Positions 33,412-45,123 of a DNA stretch of 64,000 nt are shown piece by piece. The notes under the pieces are model-generated. The model did not search any database, had not been told where the DNA came from, and was given only the letters and a program-made list of their open reading frames with translations. Position 1 is the stretch's first letter. Every line of letters starts with the position of its first letter. Both the position numbers and the translations under genes were made by a program. The stretch comes from Micromussa lordhowensis (Eukaryota > Cnidaria > Anthozoa > Scleractinia > Lobophylliidae): assembly GCA_964020085.1 (NCBI GenBank), contig OZ026596.1, positions 8,265,739 through 8,329,738 on the forward strand. Direction: 5' to 3'.

Positions 33412-33566
33412 CTTTGTTCTCCAATGTCCAGCATTGGTAATAGTCTTTTTCTTTCTGTATAACCTCTGTTAATCTATACCGAAGTCCTTCAGGTGTAGTG
33501 ATAGGGTTGAGATAACTTTCATCCTTAAGCCCAGCTTCGAAGTGTATAATGATGATGCTAGATGTC
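33412..33566 (-). CDS. probable internal exon of an unknown gene
   Basis: On the minus strand a strong acceptor (TCTGTTTACAG... near 33570) leads into 51 codons. These start TSSIIIIHFEAGLKDESYL, contain YYQCWTLENK, and end at GTAACACG. The frame is open with phase 2 in and phase 1 out. The composition suggests an extracellular module, but I do not recognise the family. It may belong to the same gene as 35085-35501. Confidence 0.35.
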
Positions 33567-33616
33567 CTGTAAACAGCAGATTAACAAAATTAAATAAGAA
33601 TCATGAAATCATGGTC

Positions 33617-33730
33617 AGAACTTCATGCTAGCCCACATATCCATATATGGATAGGACATAATCATATATGGATATATATGGATAAGACAATATGGGAGTG
33701 TGCTCTATATGTGGGCTAGCATGAAGTTCT
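33617..33730 (+). repeat. perfect 24-bp inverted repeat hairpin
   Basis: AGAACTTCATGCTAGCCCAC (plus 4 bases) at 33617-33640 is perfectly inverted at 33707-33730. The loop is rich in ATATGGATAT words. This is a miniature foldback element, or a strong RNA hairpin if transcribed. Confidence 0.85.
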
Positions 33731-35084
33731 TGCCCGAAACATAATCTGAAAGATTCGAGCAATATCGAAAGGTCGTGGGCGCGTACCTCCCGATTTGGCT
33801 GAAATTTTTATGTAGTCTTGCTTTTATCGCGCAGAATGCAACAACAACCCATTATTAGAAGTTAATACAATTTTTTAAAAGAGGGGTTACAAGCTCCCAG
33901 AAATAAAAGGAGCTGGTTTAAATAATATAAATTAATGTTTACAGCGTAGGCAAGCTAGTTGTCATTGTTACTGTTATTATTGTTACTTACAGTTCATGAA
34001 ATATCTCAAGTCTGTCATATTGCCTATCATCATAAAAATTACAATTTCCTCGATTGTGATTGGTTTAAAAGACTCCTATGTTCCACTTCTGCTCTTGCAC
34101 AAGTTGTTATCGCACCGTTTGTTATCGGATAATTTGTTATTGCAGGGGCGACCTGCACCTTTTACAAGGTTCTATATAATTGGCCAAATGAAACAATAGA
34201 TGAAGAACACAAACAATACCACTATCCCTACTAACGAAAACAGGCTTAAATGGAAACCAGATCTGTCCTTTACGTTACAAAAGGAAATTTGTTTTTATTA
34301 ATAAATGGTTGGAACCCTGCCAACGTAATTCGTTTAAAATTGTTTGTCGAAATGCTCTCAGTGCACGTTTCACCGCTGTATTCGTTGCTTGTCGAGTGAA
34401 GACTCGCTCAAGATTTGGAAACAGTGATGATATAAGTTGTTGTCTGTTTTGATTTGTACATAATTAGGAAATATTACTATGTCCGTTGGTTGGTTTTGTT
34501 GTAAGAGAAATTCACCGTGCAACGAAACGGTGATTGTCAACAAGCCTTTCAGAGTCAGCCAGTCGCTATAAGTAATTTGTACTGATATAAATCAACGCAT
34601 TGAGCGAACTACCTCTTGACATAATCGTTTGTTTCGTGTCGTGAGTTGGCGTTCAGTAGTTAGTCAGGGTTCCACCAGAAAAAAAAAGTACTGAAAAACT
34701 AAGTCGTGCTATCGATTTGGAGAAATCTATTTTTTATATCAAGAAGCCCATATTCTCTTGTCAACTACAGTTATAGTAACGTATTAAGCACCGACTGTTT
34801 TGTAGACGTGGAGAAAAGATCTTGAGAAAAAATGGAACAACGCTAATCGTAAACTCGTTTTTAGCTAAAATTATCGAATGTATTATAAAAAGATTTCATC
34901 AGTATTTGAGCTTCAATTATTTATAAGATTGAATCAAAACAATTAAGAACTTTCTCCGCACGAGGTTAACTAAATCAACAGTGGACAACCAAGTGAACGC
35001 TATCAAGTTCACAATGTCTGCAAAACAATCGGGAAATGGTGGCTGATACTTAAACCGCGTTTGAGATTTAAAGTTCTATTTTAC
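33731..35084. other. intergenic or intronic, nothing recognised
   Basis: AT-rich. If the exons on either side belong to one minus-strand gene, this is intron. No motif or repeat is recognised. Confidence 0.35.
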
Positions 35085-35501
35085 TTAAGGCATTTTCCTC
35101 CAATCTGGACAATTAGTGTGCGATTCGATGACCCAAGAGTAACATTTTTCCTTTTCAAATTGAGGAACTTTGTACCATTTCTCAGTCTCTAAAGCAACAT
35201 AGGTTTCGCTCCAAACAATTTGTGTGCGATTTGACGAATCAAGAGTAATGTTCCATTGCAAATCAAAGTACTTGCTACCATTTTCCAGTCTCTAAATAAC
35301 GTCCTTTTTTTATCCAATCCAGACAATCAGTGTGCAGTTATTCCTTAGCAAATTTGGACATTGTTCAGCCACCCACCATTTTAACAAGTTAGCTGATAAT
35401 TTCAAAGTTCTTATCTTTGAAGAATTCCTCCTTGTTTGGTGATTGAAGTTTGTCCACTTTTCCAACTCCCTCTGAGCCAAACTTTTACCTTTCTTGAATT
35501 C
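35085..35501 (-). CDS. two probable 3' exons of an unknown gene
   Basis: Exon 35501-35373 follows TTCTTTTGCAG and reads EFKKGKSLAQRELEKWTNF...LLKWW. Exon 35291-35085 follows TTATTTAG and reads RLENGSKYFDLQWNITLDSS, then KCYSWVIESHTNCPDW, then TAA. The two join in phase 0. Two N-glycosylation sequons and two cysteines in the second exon suggest a secreted or membrane-exposed product. The first donor (GTGGCT) is weak. I do not recognise the family, and upstream exons were not found. Confidence 0.3.
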
Positions 35502-36562
35502 CTGCAAAAGAAAATTGAAAACATCTAACATCAGCAAATGCAGAAATGTTTTTTAGTAGTACATCTATAAAAGCTTCAGCGGACACTACAAATACTAAAG
35601 CTAGGAAACTGGCCAATTAATTTAAAAAAGCCAAAATATGACAGTTTCGTCATGGTACAATAACATACATTCCACGAGCAAAGAAACTAAACAAAAGGAC
35701 GAAACACTTGGCAAGGCAAAGTGATTAAGACTATTACCTCAAAAAATACACTTAAAGATCATTAGAAATATACATACGGTTACAATTTTAATATTTTCGC
35801 GCGCGTTTTTGCTTTTTAATAGGTAAAAGATTTTATTTTCCCCATGCGTACTTCTGAATTTTCAACGTTTCTTTTAACCAACAACCAAACATCCGAAATT
35901 TCAGCAAACTATTACAAAACATAATTAGCTTTTGCCGTAGTACCATTCAAATTGGCCGCCCTTGAAATATTGCAATCGAAACATGGAATTTAAGACACAG
36001 CTTTGTGAGCCCTGTTTCAAGATGCGGCGCCACGCTCAAAGAGCTTCCAAACGAGCAGCGATTCCACGTGTTCATTCGCTTGGGCAACAGTTTGGTACTT
36101 ATGTGGCCTTCTAACCAAAATTAAGGAATGTTTTTCCAACTGCAGTGCTTACTTTGACCGATATAGAATAAAGACTTCTTTCCGAGTGTTGAGTGCTTCC
36201 AGCATCAAGCATCTCCTTCCTTCAGGAGTAAAATTGGCCCTCAGCCAGACGACACGTCTTCACTCATCAACAAACAGTTTGAAATACTATGAATATGATT
36301 AGAGACCCAAGCCAATCGGACAAACACGACACAGAACCGACATGGGAATTTGTTTGCATGCTTTTGCTGTCAGCGAATCATAAAGTGCGAAAAAAGAAAA
36401 AAACGTCGTGAGTTTATTATGTATGCGGGCTACGAGAATTGTTTTTGTGACCATCCCATCTTGTTTTTTTGTTTTTTAATTTACCATGTTTTTACCTAAA
36501 TTCATAGTGTGGCGCGTCTTTCCAGTCAATATTCAAACAACTTTAACGTGACATGTACCACA
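35502..36562. other. intergenic, nothing recognised
   Basis: No supported exon or repeat. Confidence 0.35.
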
Positions 36563-37005
36563 TATTAACCGAGAGTGAGGTCATTACAGGGAAATCTCAG
36601 ACCGAGGCCTTGATGTATTGACTGAGCGATAGCGAGGTCAATGCCTCAAGGCCGAGGTCTGAGATTTCCCTGTAATGACCGAGCGGACGAGGTTAATAAG
36701 TTATTTATTATGTGGCCTTTTCAGCATGCGCTATGCTTAAAAGGAGTACAATAAAAACACCAGAAGTCGCTCATACTGAAGAAGTATCTGTATGCTAGTT
36801 AAATTTCTTTCAGTTACTGAAAATATAGTTACAGTTTGTCATCTTTTCTGTTGTTTTCGCCAACGCGCTCGTAGCTTTTACTCAGAACTCAAAAGAGCTG
36901 TCGAGCCGAGTAGAATTTTCATAATGCCCGGTCATTACAAGAAAATAATGCCCGCTCAGTAGCCAATCAGAGCGCGCGTACTATTGTAGCCATATAATAA
37001 ACATC
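36563..37005 (+). repeat. foldback MITE, family A-like structure
   Basis: GAGGTCATTACAGGGAAATC...GACCGAGGCCTTGA is answered by TCAAGGCCGAGGTCTGAGAT...TGTAATGACC, a stem of about 45 bp at one end. The other end has GTCATTACAAGAAAATAATG, then GAGCGCGCGTACTA and CCATATAATAA. The layout (large hairpin at one end, GCGCGCGTACTA and TATAATAA at the other) is that of 421-905, but the hairpin sequence differs, so this is a sister family. Confidence 0.75.
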
Positions 37006-37975
37006 CATAATATTATTTTTAATATTTTTTTCCTTCCCGTATGTTTTTAAAATTTTACTTGAATCTTTTTATACCTCTTCCTATTAATTTATATGTAAAT
37101 GTATGGCTCATCTATTTCTTTTTTTGCTCTCTTTATTCTACATGCGTTTTTTTTTTTATATTTGTTCCATTTTTTTACGATTTTTTATTTCTCAAGGCAT
37201 TTTTCAGCATTTGTGTTGCTTTCCTCCAATAGAGCTGGAGTCAATTTACAACACATGATGTAATTAGTATTTACTATTTGTTATTTTATTCCATGTATTT
37301 TTGTAATGCGCAATTGATCATCTCGCCATGGAAACTGCGCAATATAAATTTGCAATTTATTATTATAATTTATTATACCTGAATACTTTGTCTTTCAAGA
37401 AAAAGTATCGCCGGAGAAGTTTTGGTTCACGCGAACGCAAATTAAGTTTAGATTTCTAATTTTCAACCTTTGTCTGAGTTCGGCGGTCGGGGTGAAAATC
37501 GTTTTTCTCGATTTTCTAGAATTTACAGCACGCTAAGCTTAAAAACTTTATAATATATGTCATATCTATCATGGGGCTATTTTGTGAACGAAAAAAAGAC
37601 AAAAATCGTTTTTTCGACTTTTGCCACTCAACGTTTGACAACTGGACGTACAACTACGTGCACTCGGGATTCTGTTATGATCACTTATGGAAACAATGGC
37701 CGTTTTTATACTAAAGACGCGTTATCCGTCTGGACGTACATTGGCAAAAATTTGTAGTTCGTCTGGTTATGCGTCTCTAGTATACGACGGGCACAAGACG
37801 TTAAATCCGTGAGCCCCAAAATTAAACATTGCACGTTTTCGACGTTACACAGGATTTTAATCATATCCTGTACGTTATGTTTTTGTGGGTGTTTTTGCAG
37901 TTCGCACCCTCGTTGGAACGTGATTTGTACTATAACCATTAGCTATAAAATAAGTTCCAACACTATCTTGTTCAA
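37006..37975. other. intergenic, repeat-like, no gene
   Basis: T-rich sequence followed at about 37540-37800 by repeated words around TACTAAAGACGCG and TCTAGTATACGACGGG. It leads into the hammerhead-like motif and is probably part of one decayed retroelement. Confidence 0.35.
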
Positions 37976-37978
37976 ACT

Positions 37979-38010
37979 CCCTGACGAAGTCTGTATGTTC
38001 AGACGAAACC
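37979..38010 (+). ncRNA. hammerhead-ribozyme-like core
   Basis: CTGACGA (37981-37987), then a stem GTCTG/CAGAC closed by TATGTT, then GAAAC (38005-38009). This is the invariant CUGANGA-stem II-GAAA arrangement of a hammerhead. I cannot build convincing stems I and III around it: only CTCC/GGAG outside and a short CCGG. It may therefore be a decayed ribozyme, as found in Penelope-like elements, or a chance match to a common repeat motif. Confidence 0.3.
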
Positions 38011-38224
38011 GGTAGGAGATAATAAAGAAGTTAGCAAGATCTACACTTGCTATGTGCTGCTCACTAGTCCTTGTTTAAAAAAAAATTGCCCAGTAATCTC
38101 ACAAACAATTATAATGATATCTCTCTAAATTTGTAACAATATTTACAAATTTAATAACGTTAGATTTACACATGTCAACACTGCACGGCTTCCTCTCTAA
38201 ATATTGTAATCCAATTTATTTTAC

Positions 38225-38262
<38 letters not shown>
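38225..38262 (+). repeat. GATT microsatellite
   Basis: Nine or more uninterrupted GATT units. Confidence 0.95.
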
Positions 38263-38264
<2 letters not shown>

Positions 38265-38660
38265 CAATTTTCTGTCACCTTAAAACTAATTATTTATCGA
38301 TAATGCGATAGAAATTTGAGTGAACTTTAAATAAATACTTACAGGTTAATGTAACTAAATAGTGTCTCTTACCTTACACTGTTGAACAATATGTTAATCC
38401 ACTTCACTGCAGGGAAACACTTTGCTTATTAAATCCTATGAACAAAAAGAAAACAACAGATGAAGAAAATTATTTATTGATGGTAACTGATCTTAAAAAA
38501 GGTTGCTAATTAATAATACAGTGTTAGTCTCCTTCCTTGACGTTATTTATATTGAAATAGAAAGACTTACGCCAAATGAAACTGAGATTCCTCTACTTTT
38601 AAACACAAGCAGAAGCCTTCTTCTCAAGGCCTCAAGAGCCCTCATGGACCCGATAAGGAT

Positions 38661-38696
<36 letters not shown>

Positions 38697-38697
38697 A
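38661..38697 (+). repeat. TAG microsatellite
   Basis: Twelve TAG units. The Leu-rich or Ser-rich frames across it are artefacts of the repeat. Confidence 0.95.
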
Positions 38698-38699
38698 AG

Positions 38700-40935
38700 C
38701 CTTCTTAATAATGGTACCATTGGCACTCTTGTGATGAAGAGTAGCTCCTTGTAGCTAAAAAAAAGTTCAAGCTCAAAATGATTTGACACCATGAGGACAG
38801 TCAACGAGATTATCAACAGTGCATTGTTGGTAGGTTAAATGTCAACTAAGGGCTGAACTCATTGCTGGCTGGTACCCACACTGAGCTTTTCACTGGAGTT
38901 GCCTCACCCTTAGCTGGCTGAAGATGAGAATGATTCCAACACATCTGTGTCCTATCAGGATTTGCCAAAATGGGAAACCTGGCATTGCTTGATGGCTACT
39001 GCAGGCGTCCAGTGACGTCTGCGCTGCATTCTCATGGGTTCCCCTTCATGTACTGTGGAAATTGGTTAGGTAAGATGATCATACAATGCTTTCTGACATA
39101 GCTGACATAACAGCAATTTATGATAGGCCTGGGAGGTCTAGAATGGGTTGTGGAGATTCTAGTTCTCAGCTTTCTACTCGTAAGTAATTCTGCTGGAGAT
39201 TCCTTCATGCCACTGGCAGGGGAAATGAAAGCCCCTGCCAGTAAAGTAAGGAATGTATCCAGCTCTATTGTCTGCATATTTCCTTGCAAGCCTATTTGAC
39301 TTCATGTATTGATATATAGCTGGAGGTTTTCCCGCTACAGCGTGCCCATTCATTTGCTAGTTCAAGGTCACATGACATCTAACAATGAAATTGTTTACTG
39401 CCAAATGCCATGAGCAGGCAACATTTTAAAAACTATGACGTCAAACGGGAAGCAGTTCACTGTTACCCCCGAAATGTTGACCGCTGTTGCAAACGATCAG
39501 GGCATGCAGTTGAAGGTGGCCTGATGTTGTTGCTGGAATCTCATCACATTTTTTTCACCCATTTGACCCATTTGTTTTGCTATATAAACAAATCAATTAA
39601 TGACTGGTCCCTTGGGGAACAGTGAATTTTGTTTCCCTCAAAACTCAATCAGACAATACTTAAACAAGTCCCATCAAGTCAGATTACTCATATGTGATCA
39701 CAGTTTGATCTCTCATACTCTCATACTCATCCATTATTTATTACAGAGGCAAACTAGATATACAATTAAAGCCTAAAAATAAGGGGGAAAAGATGCCTCT
39801 AGAATAGGAAGTTAAGAGATTATCCCTATGTGAAAACTCCATTCAAATTAAAATTAAGATCCTTAATTACAATTAAATATTCAAGTGCAATTTGAGCTTT
39901 ATCCACTACATCTCTTGGTAATTCATTCTATAATTTAACAGTCCTAATGAGGAATGAATGTTTATAACAATTAAGTCTTGTGGGTTTGACATAAAGTTTG
40001 TACGGATGATTTGCTCTCATACATGTAGACCAAGTTGTGGCGAAATCAAGAGTCATCAAATTTCAAATGGTTAAAACCAAAAACTATCTTATAACACTCA
40101 GTGAAAGATCTCTCTATTATCATGTCAATTATTTACCTTTGTAAGTCATTATTTACCTTTCATTGAGCAATGTTTTGTTTATAAGATATGCTGTGCTGAA
40201 AACCTCTCCTGACATAGCCAAGTCATGTAACTTGCATCTATAATGAATTAAAAGAAAACAAATTTATTAGAAACATTTGGGTGTCATGGACAAGAAAAAC
40301 ACATAAATTAAAATGTTATTTTCTTTTTTAACATTGGTGAGAAATTGTTACCCACATGGCAGGATAAATCTATCACAACCCAAGTGATTTATCATAACTT
40401 GTGTATAACATAACAAGCAAAGCCATGCTATCTTATTTTATAATTTACGTGAGCAGTGTATCGTCAAGTTACGATGCACTTGGCAGATTTAGAGAGAACT
40501 CAAGAAGCTAGAGACGATCTTCCCTGCACCTCAAACAACTCTCAGGCTTCTTTCACACTTCACAAACTTACTGTACTGTCAGCACCATATGACAGTTTTG
40601 AATAAAATATAACATAATACAATATAACATAAAGAAGATGAGTCCAAGGATTGTTAACATTGTTGAAAAACAAGTTTTGGTTTATTACAATACAGAAAGG
40701 TTGTTACAATATTATGACTCTATATTTTCACAGCCAGAGTTGTGTACCAAGTGTTGGATCAAAACAGGTGGACAGCTTATATATAAACAAGGCATGACAT
40801 AAATGATGTAATTAAACAGATCAAAGAAAACGAGGAACTCTCTAGAGGCTTTGATCCCAACAATAATGCAGAAAGTGTTGATGAAGAAAGTCTCAACAAA
40901 TTTTTACAAGCTGATCATAACTCACGCTCGTGATC
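38700..40935. other. intergenic, nothing firm
   Basis: No supported gene. A short plus-strand frame at about 40823-40936 (after TAATTAAACAG; reads IKENEELSRGFDPNN and ends in TGA) looks slightly coding, but it has no partner exon. Confidence 0.35.
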
Positions 40936-40939
40936 CATG

Positions 40940-41310
40940 CCACTAACCCGGCGGTACTCCCTATACGGGGAGGCTCCGCAAAAAAGAGGTACCTTTTTCA
41001 GGCTTCAGGTATCTAAAATGGTAGGGATTTCACAAGTTGAGGTATATACAAAAGTAGGGAAAGCGGTCATTTGGGTATATACAAGGGCCTTTAATGAAAA
41101 TATTTCGAATAGACGCACTTATGGTAATGCTTAATAGTCTCCCCTAAAATTGTTCATTAGCTTCATTACGAGGGCGTAAAAAGGGGGTGCAGTATTCCAA
41201 AGTAGGTATGTGAAAGGGGTACCTATTCTCAAGAAAAGGTATGTAAAAGGGGTACGTTTTCAGCCAAAATGGTGTATAAAAGGGTAAGGGGTTATGATGC
41301 ATCGTACAAT
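40940..41310 (+). repeat. dispersed repeat family C, copy 1
   Basis: GTACTCCCTATACGGGGAGG, GATTTCACAAGTTGAGGTAT, GGGCCTTTAATGAAAATATT, GACGCACTTATG and a tail of GTATAAAAGGGTAA-type words. The same blocks in the same order occur at about 60330-60720. Confidence 0.75.
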
Positions 41311-41689
41311 TTTGTTGATGGACTTCGAGGTGTTTGAAAATATGGTCAAACACTGTCTTGGATCTTCTCGATCCAAATTAAAACTTAGGAGAAAATGAAG
41401 ATGTAAAATCTTAAAAATATATGCCCATTAAGATCAAATCAGATATCTTAAAACCATCACAGTCATGTCACAGTCATCACAGATTTCGTTTCAACTTTAT
41501 GAATCATAAATGACTATGAGAAAACACAATATCACCGGTAAATGCTTTAACCCGTGGTTAGGTGTCTGCTTTTTTCCACTGTTAGCTGAGAAAAAAATGC
41601 CTGATCACAGGTCCACAAAGGGAAAAGCAATGTCAAAATTGAAAATGAAAAGATCCCTTTTTATCCTATTTTAGCACTGTCATGGAGGA
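41311..41689. other. 3' flank of the BTB gene
   Basis: No separate feature seen. It would contain the 3' UTR of the BTB gene, but no clear AATAAA in gene orientation could be placed. Confidence 0.3.
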
Positions 41690-42700
41690 CTACAGGGTGA
41701 AAAGTAATTCAGTGAACAGTTCTTCATGACAATGTCGTCCATTCCCAGTCCACATGTGCTTATTGTCGTCAAATGCAAATGTTACACCTGAACAAAGAAC
41801 ACGGTCCAAAACGTTTCCTGAAGGCCATGATGTATCCATGCCAGTTAGTTCAGCCTGTAAACAGTACATGGTGTTTTTCACCAAAACAACACCTCTGTCA
41901 AACAGAACTTCAAAACCATCATAATGACCTGCTTTACATCTTAAACTGCTTGAAGAAAACTTTCCAGTTTTAGATGCCATAACTTGTTTTTTCTCGATGT
42001 CCTTTATAGCTAGATGAATTGAGTGACTCGAATTTTCACGTCCAACTAGACAGACCCCGTGTAATTTTATATCTTTGTCCACAGAGAAACTAAGGATGCG
42101 TGTAAGCGAAGGTCTCACATCAAGCGTACCAGCCGAGAAAATTTCGAAGTATCTACAACATCTTTGAGTATTTACACTAAAACCAGATCTTCTGATTTCT
42201 GGAAACTCTACTGGAGACGTCGAAACTGAATTCAGACATTTGATAATAGTGACGATTTCGTCTGGGGTTAGAATTTTGCTGTCCAACACGACGCTAGCAA
42301 ACTCTTCCTGCTTCATTGTAGGAAAACGCAGTGCTTTGACCAGCGTTTCTCCAAGAACTCTTCTTTTCAATGTACCATCTGCTGCTAAACCTTGTCTCTC
42401 ACATTCCTTTGTCGCCCACAAGTCAACAGCTTTAAACAGCTCTATCTCTTCAATCGTCAGACTATCTCTTGCGACAATCGTTTCAAGTACGGATCTCTCA
42501 ATTGTCGCGAACTCATCTGATTTCACAGCCTTTTCTGTCTGTTTATCAATCACTTCCCAGCACTGATCCACCAGTTTTTTCCCTTCATATTTCTGAGCAG
42601 AGGGAAGGATACTGAAAACATTTGTTGGATCTACGATATCTTCCAAATATTCCATGCATTTATCAGCCAGTGAAGGCACCATGTATTTCTTCGCCAAATA
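41690..42700 (-). CDS. BTB-BACK-PHR protein, C-terminal part (split gene)
   Basis: It begins mid-codon at the inserted element and runs ...LAKKYMVPSLADKCMEYL (end of BTB), a BACK domain (to about DEIVTIIKCLNS), then a PHR-type domain (RRSGFSVNTQRCCRYFEI...GVCLVG...YDGFEVLFDRGVVL...GVTFAFDD) and the stop at 41690. It resembles the BTBD1/2/3/6 family of cullin-3 adaptors. Removing the element and one TA copy joins it to 44702-45033 in one uninterrupted 447-codon frame, the usual family length. With the element present the protein is cut after the BTB start unless the insert is spliced out. Confidence 0.8.
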   Translation of the reverse strand, partial: YLAKKYMVPSLADKCMEYLEDIVDPTNVFSILPSAQKYEGKKLVDQCWEVIDKQTEKAVKSDEFATIERSVLETIVARDSLTIEEIELFKAVDLWATKECERQGLAADGTLKRRVLGETLVKALRFPTMKQEEFASVVLDSKILTPDEIVTIIKCLNSVSTSPVEFPEIRRSGFSVNTQRCCRYFEIFSAGTLDVRPSLTRILSFSVDKDIKLHGVCLVGRENSSHSIHLAIKDIEKKQVMASKTGKFSSSSLRCKAGHYDGFEVLFDRGVVLVKNTMYCLQAELTGMDTSWPSGNVLDRVLCSGVTFAFDDNKHMWTGNGRHCHEELFTELLFTL

Positions 42701-44701
42701 CAGTGCAGCTCAGATATGTCCGAACCAAAATATACGCGTAATGCGCGTCGGCCCAATACGCGTATACGCGTATGCATATACGCACATACGCGTATGCATA
42801 TACGCACATACGCGTATACAGTATATACGCGTATGCCTCATTGGTATGTATGAGCTAACGTATTGTTTTTTTCTTTTCTTACAGGTCATTGTTATTTTCA
42901 ATGGCTTGACACAGAGCGAGAAAGAGTTTTCTATATTTTGACAAGCAAGCGACTTGAGCCGTGTCGACTGAACACACACAAATTTACCTTGAAGAGAATT
43001 AAATAACGAAACGTGATCGGGCGGCGCACAGAAACTTTGCGAAACAATTCTTACGTCAAAGAAAGATTATTTTAACACTTGAACCAAAGATTTCTGCCAA
43101 ACAAAACTGGAGATATCATTTTTTCGACAAGTATCTTCAGAACGCTTCACATAATAAACATGCTCACGGTAAGCATGCAACTTGCCGACGCGTGCCGAAA
43201 CACAAAACTTTTCCTTGAAGAATAACTAACTAATCGTAAGCGACGCGCCATAGAAACTATGATAAACAATTCTTTGGCTAAAGAAAGAGTATTTTACCGT
43301 TTGAATGAACGATTTGGGTCAAATAGAACTGGAGATATCATTTTTTCGACAAGGATCTTCAGAACGCATCACACTAATAAACATTTCGTAAGCGACTTGC
43401 CGACGCTGGCTGAAACACAAAACTTTTTCTTGAAGAAAAAAATAGCTAAACACGAACGACGCGCCAAAGAAACTTTGATACACAATTCTTTGGCTAAAGA
43501 AAGAGTATTTTACCGTTTGAATGAACGATTTGCGTCAAATAGAAATGGAGATATCATTTTTTCGGCAAGGATCTTCAGAACGCTTCACACTAATAAACAT
43601 TTCGTAAAGCGACTTGCCGACGCGTGTTGAAACACAAAACATTTCCTTGAAGAATAATCAACTAAACGTGAGCAACGCGCCAAAGAAACTTTGATTAACA
43701 AGTCTTTGACTAAAGAAAGAGTATTTTACCATTTGAATGAACGATTTGCGTCAAATAGAAATGGAGATATCATTTTTTCGGCAAGGATCTTCAGAACGCT
43801 TCACACTAATAAACATTTCGTAAAGCGACTTGCCGACGCGTGTTGAAACACAAAACATTTCCTTGAAGAATAATCAACTAAACGTGAGCAACGCGCCAAA
43901 GAAACTTTGATTAACAAGTCTATGACTAAAGAAAGAGTATTTTACCGTTTGAATGAATGATTTTTGTCAAATAGAACTGGAGATATCATTTTTTTCGACG
44001 GAGATCTTCAGAACGCTTCAAGCTTGAAATATTTCGCAACTTGCCGACGCGTGCCGTAACTGAGAATAAATAAACAACTAACGTAAGCGGTGCACTATTG
44101 AAAGTTTGATAAACAATTCTTCCGTCAAGGAAAGATTATTTTAAATTTGAATGAATGATCTTTGTCAAATATAACCGGAGATATCATTTTTTCGACGAGG
44201 ATCTATACAACGCTTCAGACAGCAGTAGTAAACATTTCGCGAATGACTTGGCGACGCGTGCCGCAACAAAGATCTTTCCTTGTAAAAACAAAAAAATAGA
44301 AAACAGCGTGTTAAAAGAGGGAGTGGAAGCGACTGTTTCAATTTTAGTTCCATTTTTGGTAGTTAAAGATCGAGCAAATGTTGAAAAACGGTCGTTTGTC
44401 GGTGAATTTGCGCCGTGATCAAAAACTCGGAAAATGATAGCTTTCATTGATCAGCATGACATTTTTACCATATGCAAATTTAGCTAGCTTTTTCATTCCC
44501 ACAAATGTCCTTTGTTTGACAAACAATGCTTCAAATAAAGAAACTTATGGGAATGCATAACAAAGGGCCATATACGCGCGTATATACGCGCATATGTGCG
44601 CGTATATACGCGAACATGTGCGCGTATTGACATACGCGTATACGCAAAATACGCACGTATAAAATGCGTATGCGCAGTTCGGATATATCTGAGCTGCACT
44701 G
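42701..44701. mobile_element. 2,001-bp TA-flanked DNA transposon inserted in the BTB coding exon
   Basis: The ends are CAGTGCAGCTCAGATAT[G/A]TCCGAAC, inverted at 42701-42725 and 44677-44701 with one mismatch. They are bordered by TA at 42699-42700 and 44702-44703. A TA duplication and a CAGTG start are typical of Tc1/mariner-type elements. Inside the TIRs are ACGCGTATAC-rich palindromic stretches, and the centre is filled with tandem repeats. There is no transposase frame, so it is non-autonomous and moved by an enzyme encoded elsewhere. Confidence 0.9.
43005..44295 (+). repeat. six tandem ~216-bp repeats inside the TA element
   Basis: GGAGATATCATTTTTTCG recurs at about 43109, 43331, 43547, 43763, 43979 and 44177, giving spacings of 222, 216, 216, 216 and 198. 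Each unit also carries AAAGAAAGAGTATTTTACCG, ATCTTCAGAACGC and CTTGCCGACGCGTG. Units 3 to 5 are nearly identical, the outer ones more diverged. Confidence 0.9.
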
Positions 44702-45033
44702 TACAACACTCCCATCACATTACTTCCGCTCAAGGTCACTTCATCGCTGTACATGTAACGAAACAACTCCAACAGACTGTCGTACTCACAGTCAGGCAGT
44801 TCAATAGAGTCTCTAGTCTCCGCCAACTTGCCGTAAAACATGGCTTCAAACACAGGACTGCTAATCGACAGCACTAACTTGTGAGCTGGAATCACTTGCT
44901 TTCTTCGTTTACCTCCGTCACTATCCTTTTCACCAATGACAAACTTCACATCGCTAAAGAGATCGTTGTTAAAAATAAATTTGCTTCTTTCTTTGATAGT
45001 TGGTATTGCTGATTGCCAGTTTTCCTCGCACAT
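44702..45033 (-). CDS. BTB-BACK-PHR protein, N-terminal part (split gene)
   Basis: ATG at 45033, then MCEENWQSAIPTIKERSKFI, and the BTB core (NNDLFSDVKFVIGE, IPAHKLVLSISSPVFEAMFY, ELPDCEYDSLLELFRYMYSD, SGSNVMGVLY). Translation then enters the inserted element and would add about 50 meaningless residues before a stop. The pre-insertion site GTTG-TA-TTTGGCG encodes V-L-Y-L-A, exactly the family sequence. The start codon is only eight bases from a foldback element at 45042. Confidence 0.8.
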
Positions 45034-45041
45034 AGCTTCGA

Positions 45042-45092
45042 TATTATATGGCTAGTTCCGAGAGCGGGCAAGATGAGTCAAGTCCTGAGCTG

Positions 45093-45123
<31 letters not shown>

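Noticed and set aside
38547..38816. leucine-rich frame
   Set aside because: The Leu run is the TAG microsatellite read on the other strand.
42710..42979. tyrosine/arginine/threonine-rich frames at 42654-42979 and 44493-44699
   Set aside because: They are translations of the ACGCGTATAC palindromic tracts of the inserted transposon.
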